Below, piece after piece: positions 46,584 through 54,831 of a stretch of DNA of 64,000 bases (positions are counted from its first letter, which is position 1; the number at the start of each line of letters is the position of its first letter). Under the pieces are notes generated by a model. It was given only the letters and a program-made list of their open reading frames with translations. It had not been told where the DNA came from and searched no databases. The DNA comes from Halostreptopolyspora alba (GTDB taxonomy: Bacteria; Actinomycetota; Actinomycetes; Streptosporangiales; Streptosporangiaceae). The DNA is taken from the NCBI GenBank assembly GCA_003725585.1, contig RJMB01000024.1, positions 1-64,000 of the forward strand. Reading direction: 5' to 3'. The translations under genes and the position numbers were made by a program.

Positions 46584-47585
46584 ATGACCTGGCCGGCAGT
46601 CTCGGTAGTCATGCCCATTCTGAACGAGGAACGCCATCTCGCCGGAGCCGTACGGCGCGTGCTCGCCCAGGACTACCCGGGAGAGATCCAGGTGGTGCTC
46701 GCCGTCGGCCCCTCGCGTGACCGTACGCGGGAGGTCGCCGACGCGCTGGCGGCTGATGACGATCGCGTTACGGTGGTGGACAACCCGACCGGCCGCACCC
46801 CCTCCGCTCTCAACGCGGCGATCGCCGCCTCGACGAGTTCCATAGTGGCGCGCGTCGACGGTCACGCCATGATGCCGGACGACTACCTGCGGGTGGCCGT
46901 GGAGACCCTGGAGGAGACCGGGGCGGACAACGTGGGTGGGATCATGGCCGCCGAGGGCGAGACCTGGTGGGAGAGGGCCGTCGCCGCCGCCATGACCTCC
47001 AAGGTGGGGGTGGGTAACGCGCGCTTCCACACCGGAGGTGAGGGAGGCCCGGCCGACACCGTTTACCTGGGTGTGTTCCGGCGCTCGGCGCTCGACCGGG
47101 TGGAGGGCTACGACGAGGCGTTCCTGCGCGCCCAGGACTGGGAGATGAACCACCGTATCCGGCAAAGCGGTGGGGTGGTCTGGTTCCAGCCGCGGATGCG
47201 CGTCTCCTACCGTCCGCGTCGCGACGTCAGGGCGCTGGCCAACCAGTACTTCCATTACGGGCGGTGGCGGCGCGTCGTGGCCCGCCAGCACAAGGGCACC
47301 ATGAACCTGCGCTACCTGGCGCCGCCCGTGGCCGTGCTGGCGATTCTCGCGGGGACCGTGGCCGGGGTCTTGTTCTGGCCCGCTCTCCTCGTCCCGGCCA
47401 GCTACGTCGTCGCCATCGTCGCCGCGTCCGTACCGCTGGGCCGTGGCCTCGGGGTCAGGGCCAGGCTGGCGATCCCGGTGGCGCTGGCCACGATGCACAT
47501 GTCATGGGGCGTTGGGTTCCTGACCAGCCCGCCCAGCCTGGGGGCCGACTCCCGTACCGTGCGTGGTCTGACCGCGCACCAGTGA
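46584..47585 (+). CDS. Membrane-anchored family 2 glycosyltransferase
   Basis: A 333-residue GT-A fold glycosyltransferase. 'VSVVMPILNEERHLAGAVRRV' opens the domain, 'SIVARVDGHAMM' carries the DxD-like 'VDGH' motif, and 'RAQDWEMNHRIRQSGG' is the ED/E-type acceptor motif. Two or three hydrophobic segments follow (about 235-320), anchoring it in the membrane. This layout is shared with succinoglycan-type and other polysaccharide-building GT2 enzymes. ATG 46584 is used with GGAAGAG just upstream; a TTG four codons earlier is possible. Divergent from the LCP gene. Sugar and acceptor unknown. Confidence 0.88.
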   Translation: MTWPAVSVVMPILNEERHLAGAVRRVLAQDYPGEIQVVLAVGPSRDRTREVADALAADDDRVTVVDNPTGRTPSALNAAIAASTSSIVARVDGHAMMPDDYLRVAVETLEETGADNVGGIMAAEGETWWERAVAAAMTSKVGVGNARFHTGGEGGPADTVYLGVFRRSALDRVEGYDEAFLRAQDWEMNHRIRQSGGVVWFQPRMRVSYRPRRDVRALANQYFHYGRWRRVVARQHKGTMNLRYLAPPVAVLAILAGTVAGVLFWPALLVPASYVVAIVAASVPLGRGLGVRARLAIPVALATMHMSWGVGFLTSPPSLGADSRTVRGLTAHQ

Positions 47586-47687
47586 TCCTGTCCATGTCGG
47601 GACTGTCGGTGGCCTGGCGTGTCGGTGGCCACGAGATCAACGAGGGGACGGCCTCGCCTCGCCCCCGGGGAGAGTCGCCGGGGGGAG

Positions 47688-48443
47688 CTAACGCTCCTTG
47701 AGGGCCTCGAGCACGCCGGGGACGTCGTCGACGACCACGGCGTCCATGCCGGCGTCGGCGAACCGTGCCGCGTCGGTGGGGTCGGGGCACCAGGACACGA
47801 TCTCCAGCCCGGCCCGGTGCGCCACACCGACCGTGTAGTCGACCTCACGGCGGCCCGGACTGGGGGCGTCTCCGGACAGCCCGAACGAGCGCGCGTCGAT
47901 CGCCACGATCGCGCATCCCAGGCCCGCGGCACCGGCGACCGCCTGGTCCAGCGGGTTGCGGACGAACGGCATCCAGGCGGTGGGGATCTCCGGTGCTTCG
48001 CGGTGGATCTCCACCAGCGCCGCCGGGTCGAACGAGCACACGAACAGCCGGCGGCGCCGCGCCTCGCGCCTGAGGGCGGGCAGCAGCAGCGCCATGGTGC
48101 GCCGCGTCTCGGGGGCGGTGGCGTCCTCCATCACGGTCTTGACGTCGACGTCGATCCCGACGTTCGGCGGGATCGCCTCGACCGCCTCCTCGAGGGTGAC
48201 CACGCCGTCGTCACGGAGGTCGCCGAGCGGCAGGTCCACAATGGCCCGGCCGTCCTCCAGGGCGGCGTCGTGCCGGATCACCAAGTGGTCGTCGGCCGTA
48301 CGGCGGACATCGATCTCGACCCATGTGGCGCCGGAGTCGACGGCCGCCCGGAAGGAGTCCGGGGTGTTCTCGGCGTTGCCGTCGACGGTGCCGCGGCCCG
48401 CGCCGCGGTGCCCGATGACCTCGGGTGCGGTGAAGACGGTCAT
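47688..48443 (-). CDS. Glycerophosphodiester phosphodiesterase
   Basis: A 251-residue GDPD-family TIM-barrel enzyme that hydrolyses glycerophosphodiesters to glycerol phosphate and an alcohol. Catalytic residues: His12-Arg13 ('GHRGAGRG'), Glu25-Asn26-Thr27, 'WVEIDVRRTADDHLVIRHD' with the Glu/Asp metal ligands and second His. No signal peptide, so it acts in the cytoplasm. ATG 48443 overlaps the stop of the cytidylyltransferase gene by four bases (ATGA), so the two are coupled. In a glycerol-phosphate polymer locus it may recycle or supply glycerol phosphate. Confidence 0.9.
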   Translation of the reverse strand: MTVFTAPEVIGHRGAGRGTVDGNAENTPDSFRAAVDSGATWVEIDVRRTADDHLVIRHDAALEDGRAIVDLPLGDLRDDGVVTLEEAVEAIPPNVGIDVDVKTVMEDATAPETRRTMALLLPALRREARRRRLFVCSFDPAALVEIHREAPEIPTAWMPFVRNPLDQAVAGAAGLGCAIVAIDARSFGLSGDAPSPGRREVDYTVGVAHRAGLEIVSWCPDPTDAARFADAGMDAVVVDDVPGVLEALKER

Positions 48444-49207
48444 GGGACCCTCGCGGCCGGCTGCCGGCGCAGCAGCATCTCGGCGACCTCGACGTCACCG
48501 GGGTTGGTGATCTTGAGGTTGGACTCGTCGCCCTCGACGATGCGGACGGTCTCGCCGGGCAGGTAGCGCAGCACGACACCGCAGTCGTCCGTGGCCGCCA
48601 GCTCCGGATCGGCGAGGGCGCGGTCGTAGGCGCGTCGCAGGACGTCCAGCCGGAACCCCTGGGGAGTCTGCATGCGGCGTAGCGACTCCCGCGGTGGTAC
48701 CGCGCGCAGGGTCTGAGAGCCCGACGTGTCGCGCTCGACCTCGATCACGGTGTCCGCGGTCGGGACCGCTGTTCCCACCGCGCCCGCCTCGGTGAGAGCC
48801 GCCACACAGTCGGCGATGACCCGCTGGCTCACGAGGGGCCGCACCGCGTCGTGCAGCAGGACGAGGTCGCGGCCGTCGCGGGTGTCCAGTGCCCTGAGCG
48901 CGGCGGTCGAGGTCGCGGTCCGGGTGGGTCCGCCGGGCAGCACCGCCGACACCTTCGCCAGCCCGCCGTGCTCGACCATTTCCGAGACCTCGGGAAGATG
49001 GTCCTCGACCATGAGCACGATGACGTCGTCGACGTCCGGGGCGTCGCAGAACGCGGCGATGGAGCGCTCGATGACGGCCCGTCCGGCCAGCGGCAGCAGC
49101 TGTTTGGGCCGTGCCCCGCCCATGCGGGCCCCGACACCGCCCGCCAGGACCGCGGCGGTGACACGGGGCGCCTCGGACGGGTCACCGGCCGCGGAAGCAC
49201 CCGACAT
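48440..49207 (-). CDS. IspD/TarI-family cytidylyltransferase
   Basis: A 255-residue CTP-dependent sugar/polyol-phosphate cytidylyltransferase. 'AAVLAGGVGARMGGARPKQLLPL' at ~18-40 holds the CTP loop (split over two halves), 'LVLLHDAVRPLVS' the metal Asp and 'RMQTPQGFRLDVL' the closing motif. It could be the MEP-pathway enzyme IspD or a TarI-like ribitol/glycerol-phosphate cytidylyltransferase; the fold is the same. The usual IspD partner ispF is absent, while a polymer exporter and GDPD gene are adjacent, favouring a wall-polymer role, but this is inference. ATG 49207 has GAGG six bases upstream; the ORF extends to 49300 without support. Confidence 0.82.
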   Translation of the reverse strand: MSGASAAGDPSEAPRVTAAVLAGGVGARMGGARPKQLLPLAGRAVIERSIAAFCDAPDVDDVIVLMVEDHLPEVSEMVEHGGLAKVSAVLPGGPTRTATSTAALRALDTRDGRDLVLLHDAVRPLVSQRVIADCVAALTEAGAVGTAVPTADTVIEVERDTSGSQTLRAVPPRESLRRMQTPQGFRLDVLRRAYDRALADPELAATDDCGVVLRYLPGETVRIVEGDESNLKITNPGDVEVAEMLLRRQPAARVP

Positions 49208-49634
49208 GGCAAACCTCATCTCCGTGGTCGCCCAGCGAGGATAGAACACTGGGCGGGTAGCCTGGGCAGCTGGTCCGGATGCCCTCTCCGCTAACATCAT
49301 TCGAACAATCGCCGGTTGTGGAGTAGCGGCCGCCAGCGCGGGGGTAGCCTACAGGCGCCTGGTTGGGGTTCTTCGGTCCGTAAAGAATGCCAGAATCGGG
49401 CTGAACCCGGGTTGGTGCGCGGTCGTGGGACCGCGTCTCTTCCTGAGCTACTCGGGTATCTGTGTGGACCTCAAACGGCCGTCGCACGCCCGGAGACGGT
49501 CCAGGGCGCCTGGTGTGCCGCGCCCGACGGTTCATCGCACGTGGTGGACCCGGCCGTGACCGGTGTCGGCCCGGATCGCGTGGCCTGCGCCTGCGGTCGA
49601 CCATGATGACGAACGCATCCCGGAGGAGGTGGCG
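49208..49634. other. 427-bp divergent intergenic region
   Basis: Separates the cytidylyltransferase (minus) from the export genes (plus). It is somewhat AT-richer around 49360-49400, as expected for promoters. The frames across it show no gene-like composition or start sites; I see no gene. Confidence 0.45.
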
Positions 49635-50462
49635 GTGGCGTCAAGGGCGCTGGCCGTCTGGCAGAACCGGAAGGTCGTCAGCCTTCTGGTTCGGCGCGAC
49701 CTGAAGGTGAAGTATCAGCAGTCGATCCTCGGCTACGCCTGGTCGATGCTGGAGCCACTGGCGATGGCGGGGGTCTACTTCTTCGTCTTCGGCATGATCT
49801 TCCAGACCAACCGGGGGGTTCCCGGGGGTGACGACGCCCCCGGCGGGTACCTGCTGTTCCTGATTTCGGGGCTGCTCCCGTGGCTGTGGTTCAGCGGGTC
49901 ACTGGGGGAGTCGCCGAGGGCGCTGATCACCCATTCCAAACTCATCACGACCATGAAGGTGCCGCGGGAGATCTTCCCACTCGCGGGGGTCACCACGAGG
50001 TTCGTGGACTACCTGTTCACCTGGCCGGTGCTGTTGGTCTTCGTGTTCGCGCTGGGTGGGCAGACCACCTGGGAGGGCATCCTGCTGTGGCTGCCACTGG
50101 CCATCGTGGTGCAGTTCTCGTTCACACTCGGCGTGACCATGTTTCTGGCCACCATCAACGTCCTGGTGCGTGACGTCGAGCGGATCGTGCGCATCCTCAA
50201 CAGGGTGCTCTTCTACGCCTCGGCGATTATCATTCCGTCGTTGATGGTGCTCGACTCGGACACCTTCCCCGAGTGGTTCAAGACGCTGTACCAGCTGAAC
50301 CCGCTGTTGGGAATCTTCAAGATGCATCACACCGTTTGGTTCCCTGAGGACGCGCCGAGCGCGTTCCTCATGTCCACGACGATCGGGGGAACGGTCCTCA
50401 TGCTCATCATCGGGTACACGACCTTCCGGCGTCTGGAGACGTCCGTGCTGAAGGAGTTGTGA
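49635..50462 (+). CDS. Polysaccharide/teichoic acid ABC exporter, permease (TagG-like)
   Basis: A 275-residue ABC-2 type permease with six hydrophobic segments. The N-terminal amphipathic stretch 'SLLVRRDLKVKYQQSILGYAW' is typical of TagG/Wzm permeases, followed by 'LEPLAMAGVYFFVFGMIF', a 'GLLPWLWFSGSL' helix and the end 'NPLLGIFKMHH'. GTG 49635 (MASRALAV) is preceded by GGAGGAGG with five bases between; the frame upstream is not credible. It is coupled to the ATPase gene (TGATG overlap). Together they export a lipid-linked polymer, probably the one built by the surrounding genes. Confidence 0.92.
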   Translation: MASRALAVWQNRKVVSLLVRRDLKVKYQQSILGYAWSMLEPLAMAGVYFFVFGMIFQTNRGVPGGDDAPGGYLLFLISGLLPWLWFSGSLGESPRALITHSKLITTMKVPREIFPLAGVTTRFVDYLFTWPVLLVFVFALGGQTTWEGILLWLPLAIVVQFSFTLGVTMFLATINVLVRDVERIVRILNRVLFYASAIIIPSLMVLDSDTFPEWFKTLYQLNPLLGIFKMHHTVWFPEDAPSAFLMSTTIGGTVLMLIIGYTTFRRLETSVLKEL

Positions 50463-51298
50463 TGGCGCAGCCCGTCATCGAGGCCAAGGGGCTTGGCGTC
50501 AAGTTCGCGGTGAACCGGAGACGCAAACGCAGCCTCCGGGAGATGTTCATCCACGGCACCAAGCGCGACCCCAACGCCGGATCGACCGACTTCTGGCCGC
50601 TGCGCGACGTCTCCTTCGAGATCGGCGAGGGCGAGTGCGTCGGCATCGTGGGCAAGAACGGCACCGGTAAGTCAACGCTGCTCAAGCTGATCGCCGGGGT
50701 CCTCATCCCGGACGAGGGCGAGGTCACCGTCCACGGCAAGGTAGCCCCCCTGCTGGAGCTGCGGGCCGGGTTCAACGACCAGCTCACCGGTCGTGAGAAC
50801 GTCAACCTCGTCGGGTCGCTGCACGGCATGACGCCCCAACAGCTCGAGGACCGGTTCGAGCAGATCGTGGATTTCGCCGAGATCGAGGAGAGGTTCATCG
50901 ACACACCCGTGCGGCACTACTCCAGCGGTATGAAGGTGCGGCTCGGGTTCGCGCTGATCTCGCAGCTGGAGCACCCAGTCATGCTGGTCGACGAGGTGCT
51001 CGCCGTCGGCGACAAGAGCTTCAAGCGCAAGTGCTACGAGGCCATTGACCGGATGCTGGAGAACAACCGCACGATGGTTCTCGTGTCCCACAACGAGGGC
51101 GACCTACGGCGGTTCTGTGGCCGGGGGCTCTACATCAAGGACGGGCTCCTGGCGCTCGACACCGACATCGAGAGCGCTCTCTCGGCCTACAACGAGGACA
51201 CTCAGGCCGAGATCGACGCCCGCAAGAACAACAAGAACAAGAAGAAAAAGAACAACAACGACAACAACGACGACGACGGGGACGAGAAGGCCGCCTGA
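50462..51298 (+). CDS. Polysaccharide/teichoic acid ABC exporter, ATPase (TagH-like)
   Basis: A 278-residue ABC ATPase. Walker A 'GKNGTGKST' (64-72), signature 'YSSGMKVRLGF', Walker B 'VMLVDEVLAVGD', and the H-loop 'VLVSHNEGD'. It has the extra N-terminal strand of TagH/Wzt-type ATPases but no large carbohydrate-binding C-terminal domain. Residues 254-278 instead form a low-complexity tail of Asn, Lys and Asp written in AAC/AAG/GAC codons, locally far less GC-rich than its surroundings. ATG 50462 follows AAGGAG by five bases and overlaps the permease stop. Confidence 0.93.
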   Translation: MAQPVIEAKGLGVKFAVNRRRKRSLREMFIHGTKRDPNAGSTDFWPLRDVSFEIGEGECVGIVGKNGTGKSTLLKLIAGVLIPDEGEVTVHGKVAPLLELRAGFNDQLTGRENVNLVGSLHGMTPQQLEDRFEQIVDFAEIEERFIDTPVRHYSSGMKVRLGFALISQLEHPVMLVDEVLAVGDKSFKRKCYEAIDRMLENNRTMVLVSHNEGDLRRFCGRGLYIKDGLLALDTDIESALSAYNEDTQAEIDARKNNKNKKKKNNNDNNDDDGDEKAA

Positions 51299-51419
51299 CC
51301 CGCGTCGCCACCGGCCGCGCGTTTGGAACGTACTCAACGCGCCGGGTGTGTCGATAATTGCCGTACGCCAGCTTCTGGGTGATCGTTCAGCGTAGGAGGC
51401 GTACGGGAGGGACACGGCC

Positions 51420-52376
51420 GTGGCGAAGGTCCGGGAGTACGCCGTTCGTGTGGCGAACGCCGTCCTGCGCCCGGTGAGCAGGAGTGCCGCACGCTGGGCC
51501 GCGCGCGCGTCGTTGAGCCGGGCGGGGCTCGCCCGGATCGGCCTGGTCCTCGCGGTTCTCGCCGCGGTGTGGTTCACCGAGGGTGGGCTACGCGGTGCCC
51601 TGGTGGGATCGCTGCTGTTGGGCGCCGTGCTGTTCACCGACACCGTGGCCGCGGACCTGGAAGGGGAGCGCGGCGACGCGCTGGCCGGCTGGCTGGCGCT
51701 GCTGCTGTCGCGCCTGCGTGAGTACGTGGTCTACGCCGGACTGGCCATAGGTGGGGTCGTCACCGGGGTGCCGGACGCGTGGACGTGGGCCGCGGGGGCG
51801 CTCGTCACGCTCGCCCTGTACGAGTCGGTCGCCACGGCGCGGCTCGCGTCCGGCGCGCGCGACACCGGTGCCCCGTCGGCGCCGCCGGTCCCACGGCCCC
51901 ACGACTCACCCATAGCCGCCATGGATCCCAGCCGCCCCAAGGGCGGCCCCGAGCCCAGTGACCCGGCCCTGACCGCGAAGCTGCTCGGTGACGCGCCACA
52001 GCAGCCGGTTGGGGAGACGGAGCCAACCGGGCCCATCCGGATCCGCACCACCCCGAAGAGCACGGTCGACGCGGCGAAGTGGCAGGAAGGGCGGCGCCGG
52101 GCACTGCGCGGGTTGGGGCTCACCGAGTCCACGCCCGAGGGGGGCGCCTATCCCGCGGTTCGAGGACCGGCACGGCTTTGGCGGCCGTGGGCGCCGCGGA
52201 TACCGCGGTTACCGCGGGTGCGCGTCCCGTACTCGCAGGCGGCGCGCTTCGCCGTGATCGCCCTGACAATAACGATTTGGGACACTCGAGTGACGTTTGT
52301 CGCGCTGATCACCGGAGGTCTCATAGCGCTCTGTGGCGCGCTCGCGCCCCCGTCCGCCCGCGACACGGTGAGGTAG
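51420..52376 (+). CDS. Membrane protein, possibly a degenerate CDP-alcohol phosphotransferase
   Basis: 318 residues with hydrophobic segments around 40-55, 60-75, 85-135 and 285-310, and a Pro-rich hydrophilic middle (about 145-270). The stretch 'ADLEGERGDALAGWLALLLS' can be lined up with the active-site region of the CDP-alcohol phosphotransferase encoded at 54803, since both have an [AV]-G followed by a hydrophobic run and '..Y', but the catalytic aspartates are missing. It may therefore be a non-catalytic relative or partner. That alignment is mine by eye. GTG 51420 has GGAGG about ten bases upstream. It precedes another membrane gene by four bases. Confidence 0.55.
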   Translation: MAKVREYAVRVANAVLRPVSRSAARWAARASLSRAGLARIGLVLAVLAAVWFTEGGLRGALVGSLLLGAVLFTDTVAADLEGERGDALAGWLALLLSRLREYVVYAGLAIGGVVTGVPDAWTWAAGALVTLALYESVATARLASGARDTGAPSAPPVPRPHDSPIAAMDPSRPKGGPEPSDPALTAKLLGDAPQQPVGETEPTGPIRIRTTPKSTVDAAKWQEGRRRALRGLGLTESTPEGGAYPAVRGPARLWRPWAPRIPRLPRVRVPYSQAARFAVIALTITIWDTRVTFVALITGGLIALCGALAPPSARDTVR

Positions 52377-52380
52377 CGCC

Positions 52381-53028
52381 ATGGCCACCGACGCGCCCCA
52401 CACCCCAGAGCCCCGGGTTGACGTGCGTTTTCTTCGTGACGACGGATACCTTGGCGACGGATTGGGGCGGATCGTCGCCGGCGCGGTTCCGCCATTGCTA
52501 CCGATGCTGGGCGGCGTGGTGGTGACGGCGACCCTACTCGTGGCCGGTCTCGGCCAGGATTCAGGTATTACGCTGTTCGCACCGGCGGTCGCGCTGCTGC
52601 TGTCCGGGGTGGCCTCGGGGCATCCGCACGACGGGCGTCGTGACTGGATCGTCCCCCCGATCCTGCGCGGGACGGAGTACGTGTACCTGCTCGCGCTCGG
52701 TCACGGATCGGAGGTACCGGGCCCGCTGGTGTTCGTACTGGTGGCCGCGGTCGCAGTGCACCACCGCGATGCCGTGTGCAGGACACACTGCGGTGTGCGT
52801 CCGCCCACCCGGGCCATCCGGGCACGGCTCGGCTGGGACGGGCGAATGCTGCTCGTCGCTCTAGGCGGTGTTCTGGGCTGGCTACCCTTCGCCTACGGCG
52901 CGCTTGCGAGCTACCTCGTGGTGCTGCTGGTCTGGGACGCCTGGACCAGCTGGCTCGCGGCCCCCGTGGCGACGGTGACACTCGACTCACGAAACGAACT
53001 GGGAGGCGTGGACGCCTCCACAACATAA
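52381..53028 (+). CDS. Membrane protein, DUF5941-like (tentative)
   Basis: 215 residues with four to five hydrophobic segments. 'FLRDDGYLGDGLGRIVAGAVP' near the start, 'YVYLLALGHG', 'AVAVHHRDAVCR' and 'LGWDGRMLLVALGG' resemble DUF5941, which I recall being fused or adjacent to NTP-transferase/CDP-alcohol phosphotransferase proteins in actinomycetes. No enzyme motif is seen. ATG 52381 starts four bases after the preceding stop; the next gene follows after a strong AAGGAGGAAG, so all belong to one operon. The DUF name is from memory and should be treated as tentative. Confidence 0.6.
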   Translation: MATDAPHTPEPRVDVRFLRDDGYLGDGLGRIVAGAVPPLLPMLGGVVVTATLLVAGLGQDSGITLFAPAVALLLSGVASGHPHDGRRDWIVPPILRGTEYVYLLALGHGSEVPGPLVFVLVAAVAVHHRDAVCRTHCGVRPPTRAIRARLGWDGRMLLVALGGVLGWLPFAYGALASYLVVLLVWDAWTSWLAAPVATVTLDSRNELGGVDASTT

Positions 53029-53044
53029 GGAGGAAGGCGCCTAC

Positions 53045-53776
53045 ATGCTCGGGATGGTTCTTGCCGCGGGAGCGGGCCGCCGACTACGCCCATACACCGA
53101 CACCCTGCCGAAGGCGTTGGTGCCGGTCGATGGTGACACCACCATCATGGACATCTCGCTGCGCAACCTCGCGGCGGCCGGACTGACCGACATCGTGGTC
53201 GTCGTCGGCTACCGCGCCGAAGCGGTGGAGGAGCGCAAGGAGACGCTGGAGCGCAGGTACGGCGTCACGCTGACACTGACCCACAACGACAGGGCCGAGG
53301 AGTGGAACAACGCCTACTCCCTGTGGACGGCTCGCGAGTACTTCTCCGAAGGCGTCCTCCTCGTCAACGGCGACACTGTGCACCCCTCGAGTGTGGAAGA
53401 GACTCTACTCGCCGCACGGGGACCGGAACTGCTCCTCGCGGTGGACAACGTCAAAACGCTCGCTGACGAGGAGATGAAGGTAACCCTGGACGAGTCCGGG
53501 CACCTGAGCCACATCACCAAGCTCATGGATCCGGGCATCGCGGCCGGCGAGTACATCGGCGCGACCCTCATCGAGGGGCACGTGGGCGACCGGCTCGCGG
53601 ACGCGTTGCGGGCCACGTGGGAGCGCGATCCCCAGCTCTACTACGAGGACGGGTTCCAGGAGCTGGTGAACCGGGGTGGCAAGGTCGCGGTCGCGCCGAT
53701 CGGAAAGGTCGACTGGGTGGAGGTCGACGACCACGACGACCTGAGCCGCGCGAGGGAGATCGCATGCCACTACTAG
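53045..53776 (+). CDS. NTP transferase (phosphocholine-cytidylyltransferase-like)
   Basis: A 243-residue nucleotidyltransferase. 'MVLAAGAGRRLRPYTDTLPK' holds the nucleotide loop with Lys23; 'VVVVGYRAEAV', 'NAYSLWTAREYF' and 'LLVNGDTV' supply the metal-binding Asp; 'VDWVEVDDHDDLSRA' closes the site. This is the LicC-like group that adds CMP (or another nucleotide) to phosphocholine, inositol phosphate or related alcohol phosphates. ATG 53045 follows AAGGAGGAAG by nine bases. It overlaps the dehydrogenase gene by 13 bases, and a CDP-alcohol phosphotransferase follows, so the substrate is probably the polyol phosphate made by the dehydrogenase. Confidence 0.88.
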   Translation: MLGMVLAAGAGRRLRPYTDTLPKALVPVDGDTTIMDISLRNLAAAGLTDIVVVVGYRAEAVEERKETLERRYGVTLTLTHNDRAEEWNNAYSLWTAREYFSEGVLLVNGDTVHPSSVEETLLAARGPELLLAVDNVKTLADEEMKVTLDESGHLSHITKLMDPGIAAGEYIGATLIEGHVGDRLADALRATWERDPQLYYEDGFQELVNRGGKVAVAPIGKVDWVEVDDHDDLSRAREIACHY

Positions 53777-54831
53777 CCCGAATGATCAATTCTCCCCTCG
53801 CGATCGACGTTCGACGCGGTGCCATCGCCTCCCTCGGCACGGTGCTCGCGGACCGCCGCATCGCCAACGAGGGCCGCATCGCGGTCGCGGTCGGTCCCGG
53901 CCAGGGGGCCCAGATCGTGGCCTCGCTCGACCTGCCCCACTGCGAGGTCTTCCAGGTCGACGGCGGAAGTGTCGACATCGCCACCGAGCTCGGGAAGAAG
54001 CTCCGCTCCGGCGCCTACGAGGCGGTGGCCGGTATCGGTGGCGGAAAGACCATCGACGTCACCAAGTTCGCCGCCTCCATGGCGGGAATCCCCATGGTGG
54101 CCGTGGCCACCAACCTCTCCCATGACGGCATCGCCTCACCCGTCAGCTCGCTCGAGCACGAGAGCGGAAAGGGCTCCTACGGTGTCACTATGCCGACCGC
54201 GGTGGTCGTCGACGTCGATTACGTCCGGGCCGCGCCCCAGCGTCTGGTGCGCTCCGGGATCGGTGACGCCGTGAGTAACCTCTCCGCCATCGCGGACTGG
54301 GAGCTCGCCGGGCGTGAGCAGGGCGAGCCCGTCGACGGCATGGCGGTCACCTTCGCCCGGGTCGCTGCCGAGGCCATCGTGCACCGGCAGGACTCGGTGG
54401 ACTCCCAGTCGTTCCTCACGGCGTTGGCCGAGGCGCTGGTGCTGTCCGGGATGGCGATGTCCGTGGCCGGCTCCAGCCGTCCGGCGAGCGGTGCCTGCCA
54501 CGAGATCCTGCACGCGGTCGACCAGCTCTATCCGGGAACCAGCAACCATGGCGAGCTCGCCGGTATCGGCGCGCTCTTCGCCTACTTCCTGCGCACGCGT
54601 TACCAGGGCGCGGAGGAGGAACCGGTGCGTGAGATCCGGGCGTGCCTGCTCCGCAACGGGCTGCCCCTCGTTCCCGGCGACATCGGGTTGGACGACGACC
54701 AGTTCGCGAGAGCTGTGTCCCGCGCCCCAGCTACCCGCCCGGGCCGCTACACGGTGCTGGAGCACCTGAACCTGACCGACGACGAGATTCGGCGGAGTGT
54801 CAGTGAGTATGTCCAAACCGTCGGTCACTGA
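53764..54831 (+). CDS. sn-Glycerol-1-phosphate dehydrogenase-type enzyme (AraM/EgsA-like)
   Basis: A 355-residue member of the iron/zinc polyol dehydrogenase group. 'GIGGGKTIDVTKFAA' (92-105) binds NAD(P), 'TNLSHDGIASP' is the G1PDH-specific segment, and the metal ligands are Asp168 ('SGIGDAVSN'), His246 ('GACHEILHA') and His262 ('TSNHGE'). The pattern fits enzymes that reduce dihydroxyacetone phosphate to sn-glycerol 1-phosphate, the archaeal stereoisomer also made by Bacillus EgsA. ATG 53764 overlaps the NTP transferase by 13 bases and the next gene overlaps its end. Substrate is inferred from motifs. Confidence 0.87.
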   Translation: MPLLARMINSPLAIDVRRGAIASLGTVLADRRIANEGRIAVAVGPGQGAQIVASLDLPHCEVFQVDGGSVDIATELGKKLRSGAYEAVAGIGGGKTIDVTKFAASMAGIPMVAVATNLSHDGIASPVSSLEHESGKGSYGVTMPTAVVVDVDYVRAAPQRLVRSGIGDAVSNLSAIADWELAGREQGEPVDGMAVTFARVAAEAIVHRQDSVDSQSFLTALAEALVLSGMAMSVAGSSRPASGACHEILHAVDQLYPGTSNHGELAGIGALFAYFLRTRYQGAEEEPVREIRACLLRNGLPLVPGDIGLDDDQFARAVSRAPATRPGRYTVLEHLNLTDDEIRRSVSEYVQTVGH

